In this document: positions 9,841-18,890 of the stretch, in pieces
Layout: every line of letters begins with the position of its first letter
Position numbering within the stretch: position 1 is the first letter of the stretch
Origin: Bombilactobacillus bombi
Lineage (GTDB): Bacteria > Bacillota > Bacilli > Lactobacillales > Lactobacillaceae
Direction: 5' to 3'
Assembly (NCBI RefSeq): GCF_003522965.1
Contig: NZ_CP031513.1
Coordinates: 1,612,001-1,676,000 of the forward strand
DNA length: 64,000 nt
The notes under the pieces: generated by a model
Seen by the model: the letters and a program-made list of their open reading frames with translations, nothing else
What the model was told of the DNA's origin: nothing
Databases searched by the model: none
Made by a program: the position numbers and the translations under genes

Positions 9841-10497
9841 TTAATTTGCTTGCCAAGCGGCGGTTCGTAATTGTGATACAGTATTTTGATAGTCAGAACT
9901 TTGAGTTAATAAAGAAATTACGGCTGCTCCCGCAGCTTGGGTCTGAGCTAAGGCAGGTAGATCATCAGTTTTAATACCACCAATAGCTACTACAGGACGA
10001 GTTGCAGCTTTTACTAGGCGAGTTAAACCAGAAATACCAATAACAGGACTAGCATCTGCTTTAGAAGTTGTAGCAAAGATAGGTCCACACCCATAATAAT
10101 CGATGCCATCAATTTGATTAGCAGCTTGAACTTCAGCTAAATTGGAACAAGAATAGCCAATTATCATCTTTTGACCCACACTTTGAATAACCTGAGTGAT
10201 TTTTTGATCTGATTGACCAACATGGATACCATCTGCTTGTACTTTTAAAGCTAGTTGAACGTCATCATCAATCAAGAAAGGAACATGATAGTCGTTACAT
10301 AATGCTTTGAATTGGCGTGCTGCTTGCAAACGCTGATCAGGAGTAAAGTGCGAGTTAGGTCCTTTATCGCGAAATTGAAATGCAGTAATTCCTGCAGCTA
10401 AAGCTTTGTGGACTACTGTTAAAAGATTATCCTGCTTTAAATCCTGGCTGCCACAAATGAAATAAGCATTTAATATTTGCGGATTAAATTTTTTCAT
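9841..10497 (-). CDS. thiE: Thiamine-phosphate synthase
   Basis: A 218-residue TIM-barrel enzyme that joins HMP-pyrophosphate and THZ-phosphate into thiamine phosphate. Visible are QFRDKG, the FLIDDDVQLALKVQADGIHVGQSD pyrimidine/phosphate segment, IGYSCSN, and the phosphate-binding VVAIGGI. The start overlaps the end of thiD by 14 bases, so the two are translationally coupled. It is the last gene of the riboswitch-controlled thiMDE operon. Confidence 0.95.
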   Translation of the reverse strand: MKKFNPQILNAYFICGSQDLKQDNLLTVVHKALAAGITAFQFRDKGPNSHFTPDQRLQAARQFKALCNDYHVPFLIDDDVQLALKVQADGIHVGQSDQKITQVIQSVGQKMIIGYSCSNLAEVQAANQIDGIDYYGCGPIFATTSKADASPVIGISGLTRLVKAATRPVVAIGGIKTDDLPALAQTQAAGAAVISLLTQSSDYQNTVSQLRTAAWQAN

Positions 10498-11317
10498 AAG
10501 CTAAACCTTCTTTCTGGGCGGCCCAATGATTTAAAGGACCATGTCCGTGACCGACTTGAATGGGATGTTCAATGGTTGCTGTTACATAATTTTTACCGCA
10601 TCTAATTGCAGTAGCTAAATCAGCTCCATGGGCCAATTCAGCAGTAATGCATGCAGAAATAGTATCACCAGTACCATGAGTGCGATTGGTATGAGTACGC
10701 GGTTTGGTAAGCCAAAAATGAGTCTGATTAGCCAATAAAACATAGTCACTAACAGTGTCTGAATTCTGATGGCCACCTTTAATGAGCACATTTTGCGCAC
10801 CCAAATTTTGCAATATTCGGGCTGTCTTTTGAAAATCTACTTTATTTTCAATATGTTGTCCGGTAAGTTTTTCTGCTTCAGGAATATTAGGCGTGATAAG
10901 TGTTGCTAAAGGCAATAGTTCTCTTTTGACCGTCACAATAGCTTCCTCACTTAATAACGCAGTTCCACCTTTAGCAATCATTACCGGATCAACAATTATA
11001 GGACCAAAATTATATTTTTTGAGATTTTGAACGACAGCGCGGACACGATTACTATCACCCAACATACCAGTTTTACAAGCTCTAATTTGAAAATCTTCTG
11101 CGATTGCGGCAAATTGAGCATTAATTAAACTTTGTGGCATTAACTTGCTAGCCTGCACATCTAGAGTATTTTGGGCTGTTACAGCTACAACTACTGCCGT
11201 ACCAAAAACATGGCGGGCTTGAAAAGTTTTTAAATCGGCCATGATTCCAGCTCCTCCACCTGAATCCGTGCCAGCAATAGTTAAAACTTCTGGGAAAGAA
11301 TTAATTGTATTAGACAT
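10484..11317 (-). CDS. thiD: Hydroxymethylpyrimidine/phosphomethylpyrimidine kinase
   Basis: 277 residues of ribokinase-like fold, phosphorylating HMP to HMP-P and HMP-PP. Motifs are TIAGTDSGGGAGIMADLKTF at the N-terminus, VDPVMIAKGG in the middle, and the anion hole/catalytic HGTGDTISACI near residue 213. Its ATG directly follows the thiM stop codon. With ThiM and ThiE it gives a complete salvage route from HMP and hydroxyethylthiazole. No thiC or thiG is seen. Confidence 0.95.
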   Translation of the reverse strand: MSNTINSFPEVLTIAGTDSGGGAGIMADLKTFQARHVFGTAVVVAVTAQNTLDVQASKLMPQSLINAQFAAIAEDFQIRACKTGMLGDSNRVRAVVQNLKKYNFGPIIVDPVMIAKGGTALLSEEAIVTVKRELLPLATLITPNIPEAEKLTGQHIENKVDFQKTARILQNLGAQNVLIKGGHQNSDTVSDYVLLANQTHFWLTKPRTHTNRTHGTGDTISACITAELAHGADLATAIRCGKNYVTATIEHPIQVGHGHGPLNHWAAQKEGLAYEKI

Positions 11318-12124
11318 TTATACAGCCTCGATTTCAAATTTTGCAGATTGTGTTAAATCACTAACTTGAATTTGAGCTAGTTTATCTAATAAGCATGCTG
11401 TAAAAGTTCCAGGTCCGATATTTGGTTGTGCATTGGCTGCTAATTCACCACTTAACCCCATAACTAAAGTAGCCATTTGTGCTGCTTCATACAAATTTTG
11501 GGAAGAAATCGCAGCAAAGGCAGCACTAATACTAGATAACATATCGCCAGATCCTACATGAACTTGTAGTAAAGAATTTCCATTATGCACTTTCGTTACT
11601 GCTTTACCGTCAGTAATAATATCTATAGCACCACTCATAATTACGACACAGTGATATTTTTGTGCTGTTTTTTGAGCAATCTCCACACGATTGCCTTGAC
11701 CTTCACCTGAGTCAATTCCTTTTGCTTGCCATTCAAAACCTCCTAAAGCAGCAATTTCCCCAGTATTACCTCGAATAATATCTGCATGAAATTCTTGTAA
11801 TAATTGTGGAATAATGCGATGACGATAAGCTACGGAACTAACAGCCACAGGATCAATAACTACTGGTAAATGATATTGATTGGCTAATTGTCCCATTTTT
11901 TGAATATGAGCCACTTGCTCTTTAGTAAAAGCGCCAAAATTCAATTGCACCGCTTGACTAATTTGAATCATATCTTCAGTTTCTGCAATTTCTTCAGACA
12001 TAATTGGTGAAGCGCCTAAAGCACTCAAGCCATTAGCCACGTCTTGAACAGTAACAAAATTAGAAATATTCAAGACAACCGGATTGGCTTGGCGTAAATT
12101 ATCTAAAAGTTGAAAATCCATCAA
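11318..12124 (-). CDS. thiM: Hydroxyethylthiazole kinase
   Basis: 268 residues, phosphorylating hydroxyethylthiazole. Recognisable family segments are the N-terminal NPVVLNISNFVTVQDVANGL, ALGASPIMS, VIDPVAV, RGNTGEIAAL and the catalytic VGSGDMLSSI. It is first in the thiMDE operon, with AAGGAGG directly downstream of the riboswitch terminator. Confidence 0.95.
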   Translation of the reverse strand: MMDFQLLDNLRQANPVVLNISNFVTVQDVANGLSALGASPIMSEEIAETEDMIQISQAVQLNFGAFTKEQVAHIQKMGQLANQYHLPVVIDPVAVSSVAYRHRIIPQLLQEFHADIIRGNTGEIAALGGFEWQAKGIDSGEGQGNRVEIAQKTAQKYHCVVIMSGAIDIITDGKAVTKVHNGNSLLQVHVGSGDMLSSISAAFAAISSQNLYEAAQMATLVMGLSGELAANAQPNIGPGTFTACLLDKLAQIQVSDLTQSAKFEIEAV

Positions 12125-12141
12125 AAATCCTCCTTATATTT

Positions 12142-12173
12142 AAAAAGCCACCATCTCCTAAGAAACGGCGGCT
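12142..12173 (-). terminator. Intrinsic terminator of the thiMDE TPP riboswitch
   Basis: In the transcript AGCCGCC pairs with GGTGGCT (one G-U pair), followed by five U residues and then the thiM ribosome site. Its position between aptamer and thiM indicates transcriptional attenuation when TPP is bound. Confidence 0.75.
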
Positions 12174-12197
12174 AAAATTTATTGATTAGCTTAGTGC

Positions 12198-12285
12198 ACA
12201 CGTCCCTTCGCAAGTCTTAACTCGAACAGGTTCAAAGGGTCTCAAGTTTTTAATTTGATCTCAGCCAATATGGCACCCCTCGTGT
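12198..12285 (-). ncRNA. TPP riboswitch aptamer upstream of thiMDE
   Basis: Read on the minus strand it contains the conserved thi-box elements GGGGTGCC, GGCTGAGA and ACCCTTTGAACCTG in order. The P1 helix forms from ACACG and CGTGT at its ends. A -10-like TATACT lies just upstream (12293-12298 on the complement). Confidence 0.93.
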
Positions 12286-12464
12286 ATTAAAAAGTATACG
12301 CTTTCAGTGTAACGTATTTTACTTAAAATAGAAATAACCAATGAGTATATTTTTAAAAATTATAGTAAAAATTTTAATCTTTATTGATTTCATTACTATC
12401 AAAATATTTTCAAAAAATTTATTTTTATCTTTTAATTTTGAAAAAAATTGTTACAATAGTAATA

Positions 12465-12499
12465 CGAACATTTTGTTAGAATATAAAAATTATAGTTCG
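12465..12499 (+). promoter_or_regulatory. Possible PurR-box pair before guanine deaminase
   Basis: CGAAC (12465-12469) and GTTCG (12495-12499) are inverted cores resembling PurBox halves, each imperfect. A -10-like TACAAT lies at 12452-12457. This suits purine control of the next two genes but is weak evidence. The A+T-rich stretch 12300-12450 shows nothing else. Confidence 0.3.
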
Positions 12500-12516
12500 C
12501 GATTGGAGGGATAGAG

Positions 12517-13863
12517 ATTAATTTTACAACAGTAATTCAAGGAGCCTATTTTTCGGCTGCTGATCCAGATACAGTGACTTATCAAACTGATAATTTGATT
12601 TGTATTGACAACAGCGGTTATATTGCGGCAATTATAACGCCTCAAGATTCTGATTATGCAGCAATTTTGGCTACTGCTCAAAAACGAGATTGCTTGATAC
12701 AACTGAGCACACAACAAGTGGTTTTACCTGGTTTTATTGATTTACATATTCATGCTCCTCAATGGCCTAATGCCGGAGTAGCGTTAGATCGGCCTTTGGA
12801 AGAATGGTTGAATGTTTATACCTTTCCTTTAGAAGCTCAATATCAGGATGCGAACTTTGCTCAACAAGTATATGCCGACTTAGTTCAGGAATTGTTAGCT
12901 CAAGGAACAACTACTGCTTTATACTTTGGTTCAGTTCACAATCAAGGTAATTTGGCTTTGGCGCAGGCTTGTTTAAAATATCAGCAACGGGGATTTATCG
13001 GGAAAGTGGTAATGGATAATCCCGAACAAACTCCCGCCAATTATCGTGATGAATCGGCTGCACAAGCACTACAAGCAACGCAAAGCTTTATTGAACAACT
13101 GCAGCAATTAAATCAAACTACAAGAATATCATTGACGCCAGTAATTACACCGCGCTTTTTACCGAGTTGCAGTGATGAGGCTTTGGCTGGCTTAGGTCAA
13201 TTAGCCCATCAGTATAATTTGCCCATTCAATCCCATTGTAGTGAAAGTGATTGGGAAAATGGCTATGCTTTGCAGCATTATCACCAACGAGATGCGCAAG
13301 TCTTAAATCGTTTTGGGTTATTGACTAATAAAGCAGTTATGGCACATGGGACATTACTAAATGAAGATGATTTGAACTTATTTCAACAACAAGGTGTTGC
13401 GATTGCTCATTGTCCAATTTCCAATGTATATTTTGGTAATGCAATTTTACCAACAAAAACAATTTTGCAAAAACAGATTAAAATGGGCTTAGGTACTGAT
13501 ATTTCAGGTGGTTATAGTGAGAGTCTATATCAAAATATTCGCCAAGCAGTGATTTCAGCTCATCAACGTCATGATGGAGTAGATGGCCAAATTAACGCCT
13601 TAAATCGAGGTACCCAAGATGAGTTTTTAACAATTAAAAATGCTTTTTACTTAGCTACTCTTGGTGGTGCGCGCAGTTTGCAGCTACCCACTGGTCAAAT
13701 TAAAGTGGGATGTTATGCGGATTTACAAATTGTGCATAATAATTGGACAACTTGGCAATCAGAAACACCAGCTATGCGATTTGAAAAATTAATGTACCAT
13801 ACTGATAAAAACAATATTGACCAAGTATTAGTTCAAGGACAAATTATTCAAAAAAAGGAGTAG
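12517..13863 (+). CDS. guaD: Guanine deaminase, probably starting at an ATT codon
   Basis: About 448 residues of the amidohydrolase superfamily, converting guanine to xanthine. Metal-site segments are FIDLHIHAPQWPNAG, QSHCSESDWENGYA, MAHGTLL and GLGTDISGGY. The first in-frame canonical start is GTG at 12574, but it has no ribosome site and would remove conserved N-terminal sequence (TTVIQGAYFSAADPDTV). GGAGGG at 12505-12510 sits six bases before ATT 12517, so an ATT start is the best reading. The next gene, a purine permease, follows four bases after the stop. Confidence 0.85.
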   Translation: MNFTTVIQGAYFSAADPDTVTYQTDNLICIDNSGYIAAIITPQDSDYAAILATAQKRDCLIQLSTQQVVLPGFIDLHIHAPQWPNAGVALDRPLEEWLNVYTFPLEAQYQDANFAQQVYADLVQELLAQGTTTALYFGSVHNQGNLALAQACLKYQQRGFIGKVVMDNPEQTPANYRDESAAQALQATQSFIEQLQQLNQTTRISLTPVITPRFLPSCSDEALAGLGQLAHQYNLPIQSHCSESDWENGYALQHYHQRDAQVLNRFGLLTNKAVMAHGTLLNEDDLNLFQQQGVAIAHCPISNVYFGNAILPTKTILQKQIKMGLGTDISGGYSESLYQNIRQAVISAHQRHDGVDGQINALNRGTQDEFLTIKNAFYLATLGGARSLQLPTGQIKVGCYADLQIVHNNWTTWQSETPAMRFEKLMYHTDKNNIDQVLVQGQIIQKKE

Positions 13864-13867
13864 CTGC

Positions 13868-15217
13868 GTGAAAACTCAAGATAATGGATTACTATATGGA
13901 CCAGAAGACAAAATTCCGGTTTGGGAGTCGGGTTTATTAGGGTTACAGCATGTTTTAGCAATGGATGTTTATGTACCGCCACTGATTATTGCCGGTTTGT
14001 TGTCAATGGATGCCGCGCAAAAAACCGGATTTTTGCAAGTTGCCTTTTTAGCTTGTGGACTTGGGACTTTAATACAGACTATCTGGTTATTAAAGATGCC
14101 AATGTCTCAAGGTCCTTCTTATGTTCCAGTAGGAGCAGTAGCTGGCGTTTATTTGGCTAATGGTGCTTCCCATGGTGGTATGGCAACAGTGATTGGGTCT
14201 TGTCTAGTAGGGGCAATTTTATTAATTATTTTAGGATTAACTGGGATTTATCAAAAAATCATTAATAAATTAGTACCTCCGGTTGTAGGTGGGACCATTA
14301 TTGCTTGTGTGGGTTTATCCCTTTTACCTTCAGCCTTGAACGATAATATTTTTCAAGCTCCAGGTAATATTTATCAAAATATGGAATTAGCAGCAATTAC
14401 GATGGGAGCTTTGCTAATCACCATTGCTTTGAGTAATTATTTTCGGCGGACACGTAAAATTCTCAAGGCTGGCTCCATCGTTATTGCCATGTTTGTAGGA
14501 ACTTTGGCTGCTGCCCATATGAAATTATTCAATTGGTCTCTAATACAACAAGCACCCTGGTTTTCTTGGCCGCAGTTTACTGCAGCTTATTATGGGATTC
14601 ATTTTTCAGGGATGGCAATTTTCACGTTTGTTATTATTTATATTGTGCTCACAACTGAAACGATGGGTACTTGGTTTGCCATGAGTTCAGTTACTAATGA
14701 ACCAATTACTGCACGCCAATGGAATCGAGGTTTAATTGGTGAAGGCCTAAGTTGTTTGTTAGCGGCTTTATTGGGGAGTACACCAATGACTGGTTATTCG
14801 ACAAATGCTGGTGTAGTATCTATTACAGGAGTTGCTAGTCGTCGCGTCTTTATTGCTGTGGGTGTGTGGTTTATTATTTTAGGTTTTGTGGGCAAGCTAT
14901 CTGCCTTTTTATCAGCAATTCCAGATGCTATTATTGGTGGGGTTTTCTCCATTATCTGTATGATTATTATGCTCAATGGTTTGAAATTAATTAAGACAAT
15001 GACCGGTAATGAAATTTATATTGTTGGTGTTCCAATGGTATTAACCTTAGCATTAATTTTAGTGCCGGCCAAAGTTATTAGTCAAACACCGCCAATGTTG
15101 CAATACTTTTTGAAATCACCGATTACGATTGCAGCCTTAACTGCGATTATTTTGAATTTAGTTTTAAATTGGCAACCGCATTGGACAAAGGAAAAAACAG
15201 CTAAAATACTGAATTAG
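13868..15217 (+). CDS. Nucleobase:cation symporter-2 family purine permease
   Basis: 449 residues with about 12-14 membrane segments of the NCS2 (uracil/xanthine permease) family. The N-terminal PVWESGLLGLQHVLAMDVYV region and the SQGPSYVPVGA and GSTPMTGYSTNAGVV signature regions are present. The start is GTG with AAAGGAG ahead of it. Coupling to guanine deaminase suggests guanine or xanthine uptake; the substrate is inferred. Confidence 0.88.
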   Translation: MKTQDNGLLYGPEDKIPVWESGLLGLQHVLAMDVYVPPLIIAGLLSMDAAQKTGFLQVAFLACGLGTLIQTIWLLKMPMSQGPSYVPVGAVAGVYLANGASHGGMATVIGSCLVGAILLIILGLTGIYQKIINKLVPPVVGGTIIACVGLSLLPSALNDNIFQAPGNIYQNMELAAITMGALLITIALSNYFRRTRKILKAGSIVIAMFVGTLAAAHMKLFNWSLIQQAPWFSWPQFTAAYYGIHFSGMAIFTFVIIYIVLTTETMGTWFAMSSVTNEPITARQWNRGLIGEGLSCLLAALLGSTPMTGYSTNAGVVSITGVASRRVFIAVGVWFIILGFVGKLSAFLSAIPDAIIGGVFSIICMIIMLNGLKLIKTMTGNEIYIVGVPMVLTLALILVPAKVISQTPPMLQYFLKSPITIAALTAIILNLVLNWQPHWTKEKTAKILN

Positions 15218-15225
15218 AAAAAGAG

Positions 15226-15268
15226 TTAAAGAAGGTCAAGATAAATTTTTTCTTGACCTTCTTTAAGT
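15226..15268 (+). terminator. Terminator after the purine permease
   Basis: A perfect 16-base-pair hairpin (TTAAAGAAGGTCAAGA with its complement) isolates the purine unit from the island that follows. Confidence 0.85.
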
Positions 15269-15403
15269 TTATAAAAATTTCAAGTTCAACTAATCTAATT
15301 TTGTAAAAATTTCAGGGGGAATAGAAGTGTCTTAATTTTTATTAAAAAATCTCTTTCATAAAAATTTATAAGTTGGAGCATAGTTTATATTTTTGATATT
15401 CTG

Positions 15404-15431
15404 TTGACAGAAATTATCCCTATTATATAAT
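15404..15431 (+). promoter_or_regulatory. Strong promoter of island module A
   Basis: Consensus TTGACA, a 16-base spacer, then consensus TATAAT, about 60 bases before the first gene of the module. Confidence 0.7.
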
Positions 15432-15489
15432 CAGAATATAAATAGATGTTTTGGATTTTTATAACATATTACATATATTGAAGGTGTTA

Positions 15490-16593
15490 GTGAAATTGGA
15501 AGAAGGGATTTTCTTTCCCAATTTTTGGTCTGATGACCAAGTTGATAATTGGATTACTACTTTTATTACTAATAAAATGAATACTTCTATAGATTTGGAT
15601 AATTTTGATTCTGATAAAGCACTTTCAGTCGATTTATTGCGTAAGTTATACGTAAAAAATCGTTTATTTTTTAATGAAATAATTCAGCTTTTTAAATTGT
15701 TTGGAATTAAAGTACAAGTTAATCACGGACAAGGAATTTTTGGAGTTTTTAAATGGCAACACGATACTATCATTGTTAATGATACTCGTTTTGTGGATGT
15801 AAAAGATTTTATTAGCCGACACCCATTATTGAATTCATTAAATCTATTTCCATCCATATTAGCTTATAACAGTTTATTTGGACTAGTTCTTAATCAATTG
15901 ATTTTTGTTAATCCAACTATTGAGATAGATAATTTGGTTCAACTTTTTAATGTTGATAAAATTAAAATATCTACATATAGCAAATTAACTAACTTTGAAA
16001 TCCAAGAAAGTGGTGAAATTAATAATTCTCGACTTAGACTTGATCAACTCTTTGACAAAAAACAACAATCTTTAATTGTTAATAAGTTCATACAGTTAGG
16101 TATAGAATACGTTGATGAATTGACCTTAAGCAAGATTAAGCGAGTTTTTGCAGATAGTGAAATTGAAATAAAACAACAACAAGAAATAGAAAGTAAACTA
16201 ACTAAAGTAACAGAGATTGATTTTAAAAAATTACATCCGGAAAACTTTTTGGATGTAGAAGATTTTGAATCAATGCCAGTCAACTTTGTATTTAACAAGA
16301 AAACAGATAATGTTATTTTGCGTTCTTTTCAAGCACATGGAGTAACTAAAATTTCACAAATAACTGTAGAAAAGTTACGTGTAATCTGTTTAACACCAGG
16401 TATTGGTAATAAAAAACTACGTAAAATTATAGATAATATTAAAGATATTCAACAAAAATATATAAAAACTAAAAATTTATCTTCATATTCGGTTTTTTTG
16501 CCAATGATTCCGTTATCGGCAGATGTTTTTGATAACGTGAAACATTTAAAAGAACCTCTTATCTTATCTATATTTTCTTATTTTGGGAGATAA
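15490..16593 (+). CDS. Module A protein 1: unrecognised protein with a helix-hairpin-helix-like C-terminal part
   Basis: About 367 residues with no family I can name. The start is uncertain: GTG 15490 has GAAGG five bases upstream, while TTG 15496 aligns better with the paralogue at 23071. The N-terminal EEGIFFPNFW is shared with the paralogue (QEGIYFPKFW), as is a RHPLLNSLNLFPSILAYNSL segment. Residues about 270-320 (LTPGIGNKKLRKIIDNI) resemble a helix-hairpin-helix or RNA-polymerase-alpha C-terminal type DNA-binding domain. In copy B the equivalent is fused to sequence matching the next protein, so here the two may have been split by a frameshift near 16560-16595. Confidence 0.6.
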   Translation: MKLEEGIFFPNFWSDDQVDNWITTFITNKMNTSIDLDNFDSDKALSVDLLRKLYVKNRLFFNEIIQLFKLFGIKVQVNHGQGIFGVFKWQHDTIIVNDTRFVDVKDFISRHPLLNSLNLFPSILAYNSLFGLVLNQLIFVNPTIEIDNLVQLFNVDKIKISTYSKLTNFEIQESGEINNSRLRLDQLFDKKQQSLIVNKFIQLGIEYVDELTLSKIKRVFADSEIEIKQQQEIESKLTKVTEIDFKKLHPENFLDVEDFESMPVNFVFNKKTDNVILRSFQAHGVTKISQITVEKLRVICLTPGIGNKKLRKIIDNIKDIQQKYIKTKNLSSYSVFLPMIPLSADVFDNVKHLKEPLILSIFSYFGR

Positions 16594-16679
16594 ATTATTT
16601 TATTGTAATAAAGCAATTAAACTGGGGAAAAAATCCTCTAATTAAAGAATTAATACAAAACTTACAATCGATTGTTCAT

Positions 16680-18890
16680 GTGCCACAAGAAACCACAAAT
16701 ATTCCTTCAGTTAATATTTTACGTCAAGCTTTAATACTAGATTTGAATAAAGATCAGCAATGGGTAAATCAATATTCGGATAAGCTATTGAATTATAGTT
16801 GGTCTATTCAGCAAAGACTTTTACCGCATTCTATAGAATATTATTTAAATCAATATATTCAAACTATGGATGAACGAGCACGTGATATTTTTAAGAATCG
16901 AAAAATGATTAAAGAACCCTTGACTTTGGAAGCTTTAGGTCGTCGCTGGGGCATTACTCGCGAACGTGTTCGGCAAATGGAGACTAAATATTCTGTAAAA
17001 TTCTATAATTGGTGGAAACAACAACGTTTCACCCTAAAATTATTGGTAACAACACAATGTAAACAAATAAAATTAAAAGATTACTTAAATTTGGAATATG
17101 AGTACTTAATTGAAAATATTGTCCTTGAAAATCAGCCTTTTTTAAAAAATATATGGCTTACAAGTGATGCTTATGTAAAACAGGCAACAGAAATTTTGAA
17201 ATCTAAAATAAATGATGGCAAAGCACATTATTGGACAGAAATTGATAGTATATTTCATGAATATAATTTACAGTTGGACTCTCACGAAATAGAAGAGCTA
17301 TTAACTAATCTGAATTATTCATTAGATGAACGACGTCAACGTATTATATCTAAAAAACATCTTAATAAATCAGAAATTATTCGGAGATACTGTCAAAAAA
17401 ATAACTTTGCAAAAATAAAATGTGACGAAAGAAATTATCATCGGATAAATAATTGGACGCAGCAAGAATTTGGATATCAAATTAGTGAAACTTACAAGGG
17501 TTTTTGTGGAACATTTAATAATAATTTGGAAATAATCACTGTAGGTAAGGGATATTATAAGTTTTTTAATAAAAATGATTATAATTTAGAAGTATTTGAG
17601 ACAGCGAAGGAAATGCTAAATAAACATTTTGCTGACGGATATCATTATTCACGTGATTTATGGTTATATAATCAAATTAAAGATCAATTACCTAAATCTA
17701 TGACTAATGATGAATTTTATCAAATATTTCAAAGATTATACCCTAATGATTTTGTTTATTCTGATGGCCGTAATAATGATATTTTTGTGAATGGCAGTCA
17801 GCCGATTAAGATTTCAGAACAAATTGTAAGATATTTAAAAACTCAGCAATTGCCCATTGCTATACAAGATCTTAATAATGAATTTGGGTGGCAAGATTAT
17901 ACTATTAGGCAAGAAGCTTCTAATAATTCTGAAATTATTGTTGATGGTAATAAAGTTTTTTGGATTAATATTAAGGCTGCTGAAAAAGTACTAGCACCGA
18001 AGTTAATTGATTTTATTAATACTAATTTGAATAAACGACCTATCTTGTCTTTAGAAATTGTCTATGACTACTATAATAATGAACTGAATGATCAGATTGA
18101 TACCACTCATATTTATAATAAAAGTGCGGTTACATCATTAATTAGATATCTTAACAATTTAAAACCTAATAGATTTATAAATAAAATTGATATTATTAAT
18201 AATACTTTTATTGTGAATGTTGATATGTTACCGGATATAAAGAAGCAACCGGGTGAAATATGGCCTCTTTATTTATCATTACAAGTTTCAAATAAAATCA
18301 CTGAAGATAAGTTGAAACAAATAGCATTAACAGCCGGTCTTAGCGAAAGTTCTTGGAATCAAAATTACCGTAGTTATATGGAAAAAGCTGATTTAGTGCC
18401 TGTTTCAGTTGACTATTATGCTAAAAGGAGTGATATAAAACGTTCTCCAGAAGCTGACAAAGCAGTAGCCAACACGTTAAATAATTTGTTTGGTACAAAA
18501 GATTTTCTAGTGCTGACCTTATTATCAGAAGCTATTTGGATGGACTTACCAGATGTAGGCTATCGCTGGACAAGAGAATTATTTGCAACTTATGCAACAC
18601 TATTAGGCTATCATTTTTATGTTTGGCCCAAAAAAATGTTTAGATCTAATTGTTATGTCTTAACTCGTAATAATAGTAAATATCAATCTATGGAAGATAT
18701 TGTTGCTCATCAGATTCGAATCTGGTTATCAGATAATTCTAATCAGGCACAAATTTATGATCAAGCTGCTGAAATGGGTCTCGTGCCTAAGCGATCAGAT
18801 AAGATTAAAAAATGTTTTTCTAAAGAATTCTATCAAAATAATCATTTCCAAGTTGATGAGATTGGTAATATCAGTGAGGTCGATTCATGA
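16680..18890 (+). CDS. Module A protein 2: large protein with a sigma-70 region-4-like helix-turn-helix
   Basis: 736 residues from the first canonical start (GTG, no good ribosome site). Residues about 81-103 (LEALGRRWGITRERVRQMET) match the sigma-70 region 4 helix-turn-helix pattern that contacts the -35 element. No region 2 is seen, so it is not a normal sigma factor. The remainder holds several stretches that look like winged-helix units (for example ISEQIVRYLKTQQLPIAIQD). The frame stays open upstream of the GTG, and similarity to copy B continues there, suggesting the true protein begins earlier or was once joined to protein 1. Its stop overlaps the helicase start by four bases. Confidence 0.65.
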   Translation: MPQETTNIPSVNILRQALILDLNKDQQWVNQYSDKLLNYSWSIQQRLLPHSIEYYLNQYIQTMDERARDIFKNRKMIKEPLTLEALGRRWGITRERVRQMETKYSVKFYNWWKQQRFTLKLLVTTQCKQIKLKDYLNLEYEYLIENIVLENQPFLKNIWLTSDAYVKQATEILKSKINDGKAHYWTEIDSIFHEYNLQLDSHEIEELLTNLNYSLDERRQRIISKKHLNKSEIIRRYCQKNNFAKIKCDERNYHRINNWTQQEFGYQISETYKGFCGTFNNNLEIITVGKGYYKFFNKNDYNLEVFETAKEMLNKHFADGYHYSRDLWLYNQIKDQLPKSMTNDEFYQIFQRLYPNDFVYSDGRNNDIFVNGSQPIKISEQIVRYLKTQQLPIAIQDLNNEFGWQDYTIRQEASNNSEIIVDGNKVFWINIKAAEKVLAPKLIDFINTNLNKRPILSLEIVYDYYNNELNDQIDTTHIYNKSAVTSLIRYLNNLKPNRFINKIDIINNTFIVNVDMLPDIKKQPGEIWPLYLSLQVSNKITEDKLKQIALTAGLSESSWNQNYRSYMEKADLVPVSVDYYAKRSDIKRSPEADKAVANTLNNLFGTKDFLVLTLLSEAIWMDLPDVGYRWTRELFATYATLLGYHFYVWPKKMFRSNCYVLTRNNSKYQSMEDIVAHQIRIWLSDNSNQAQIYDQAAEMGLVPKRSDKIKKCFSKEFYQNNHFQVDEIGNISEVDS

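Noticed and set aside
16573-16593. Programmed -1 frameshift site at the protein 1/protein 2 junction
   Set aside because: TTTTGGG near the stop is not a proper slippery heptamer because the A-site codon would not re-pair, and no strong downstream structure was noticed.
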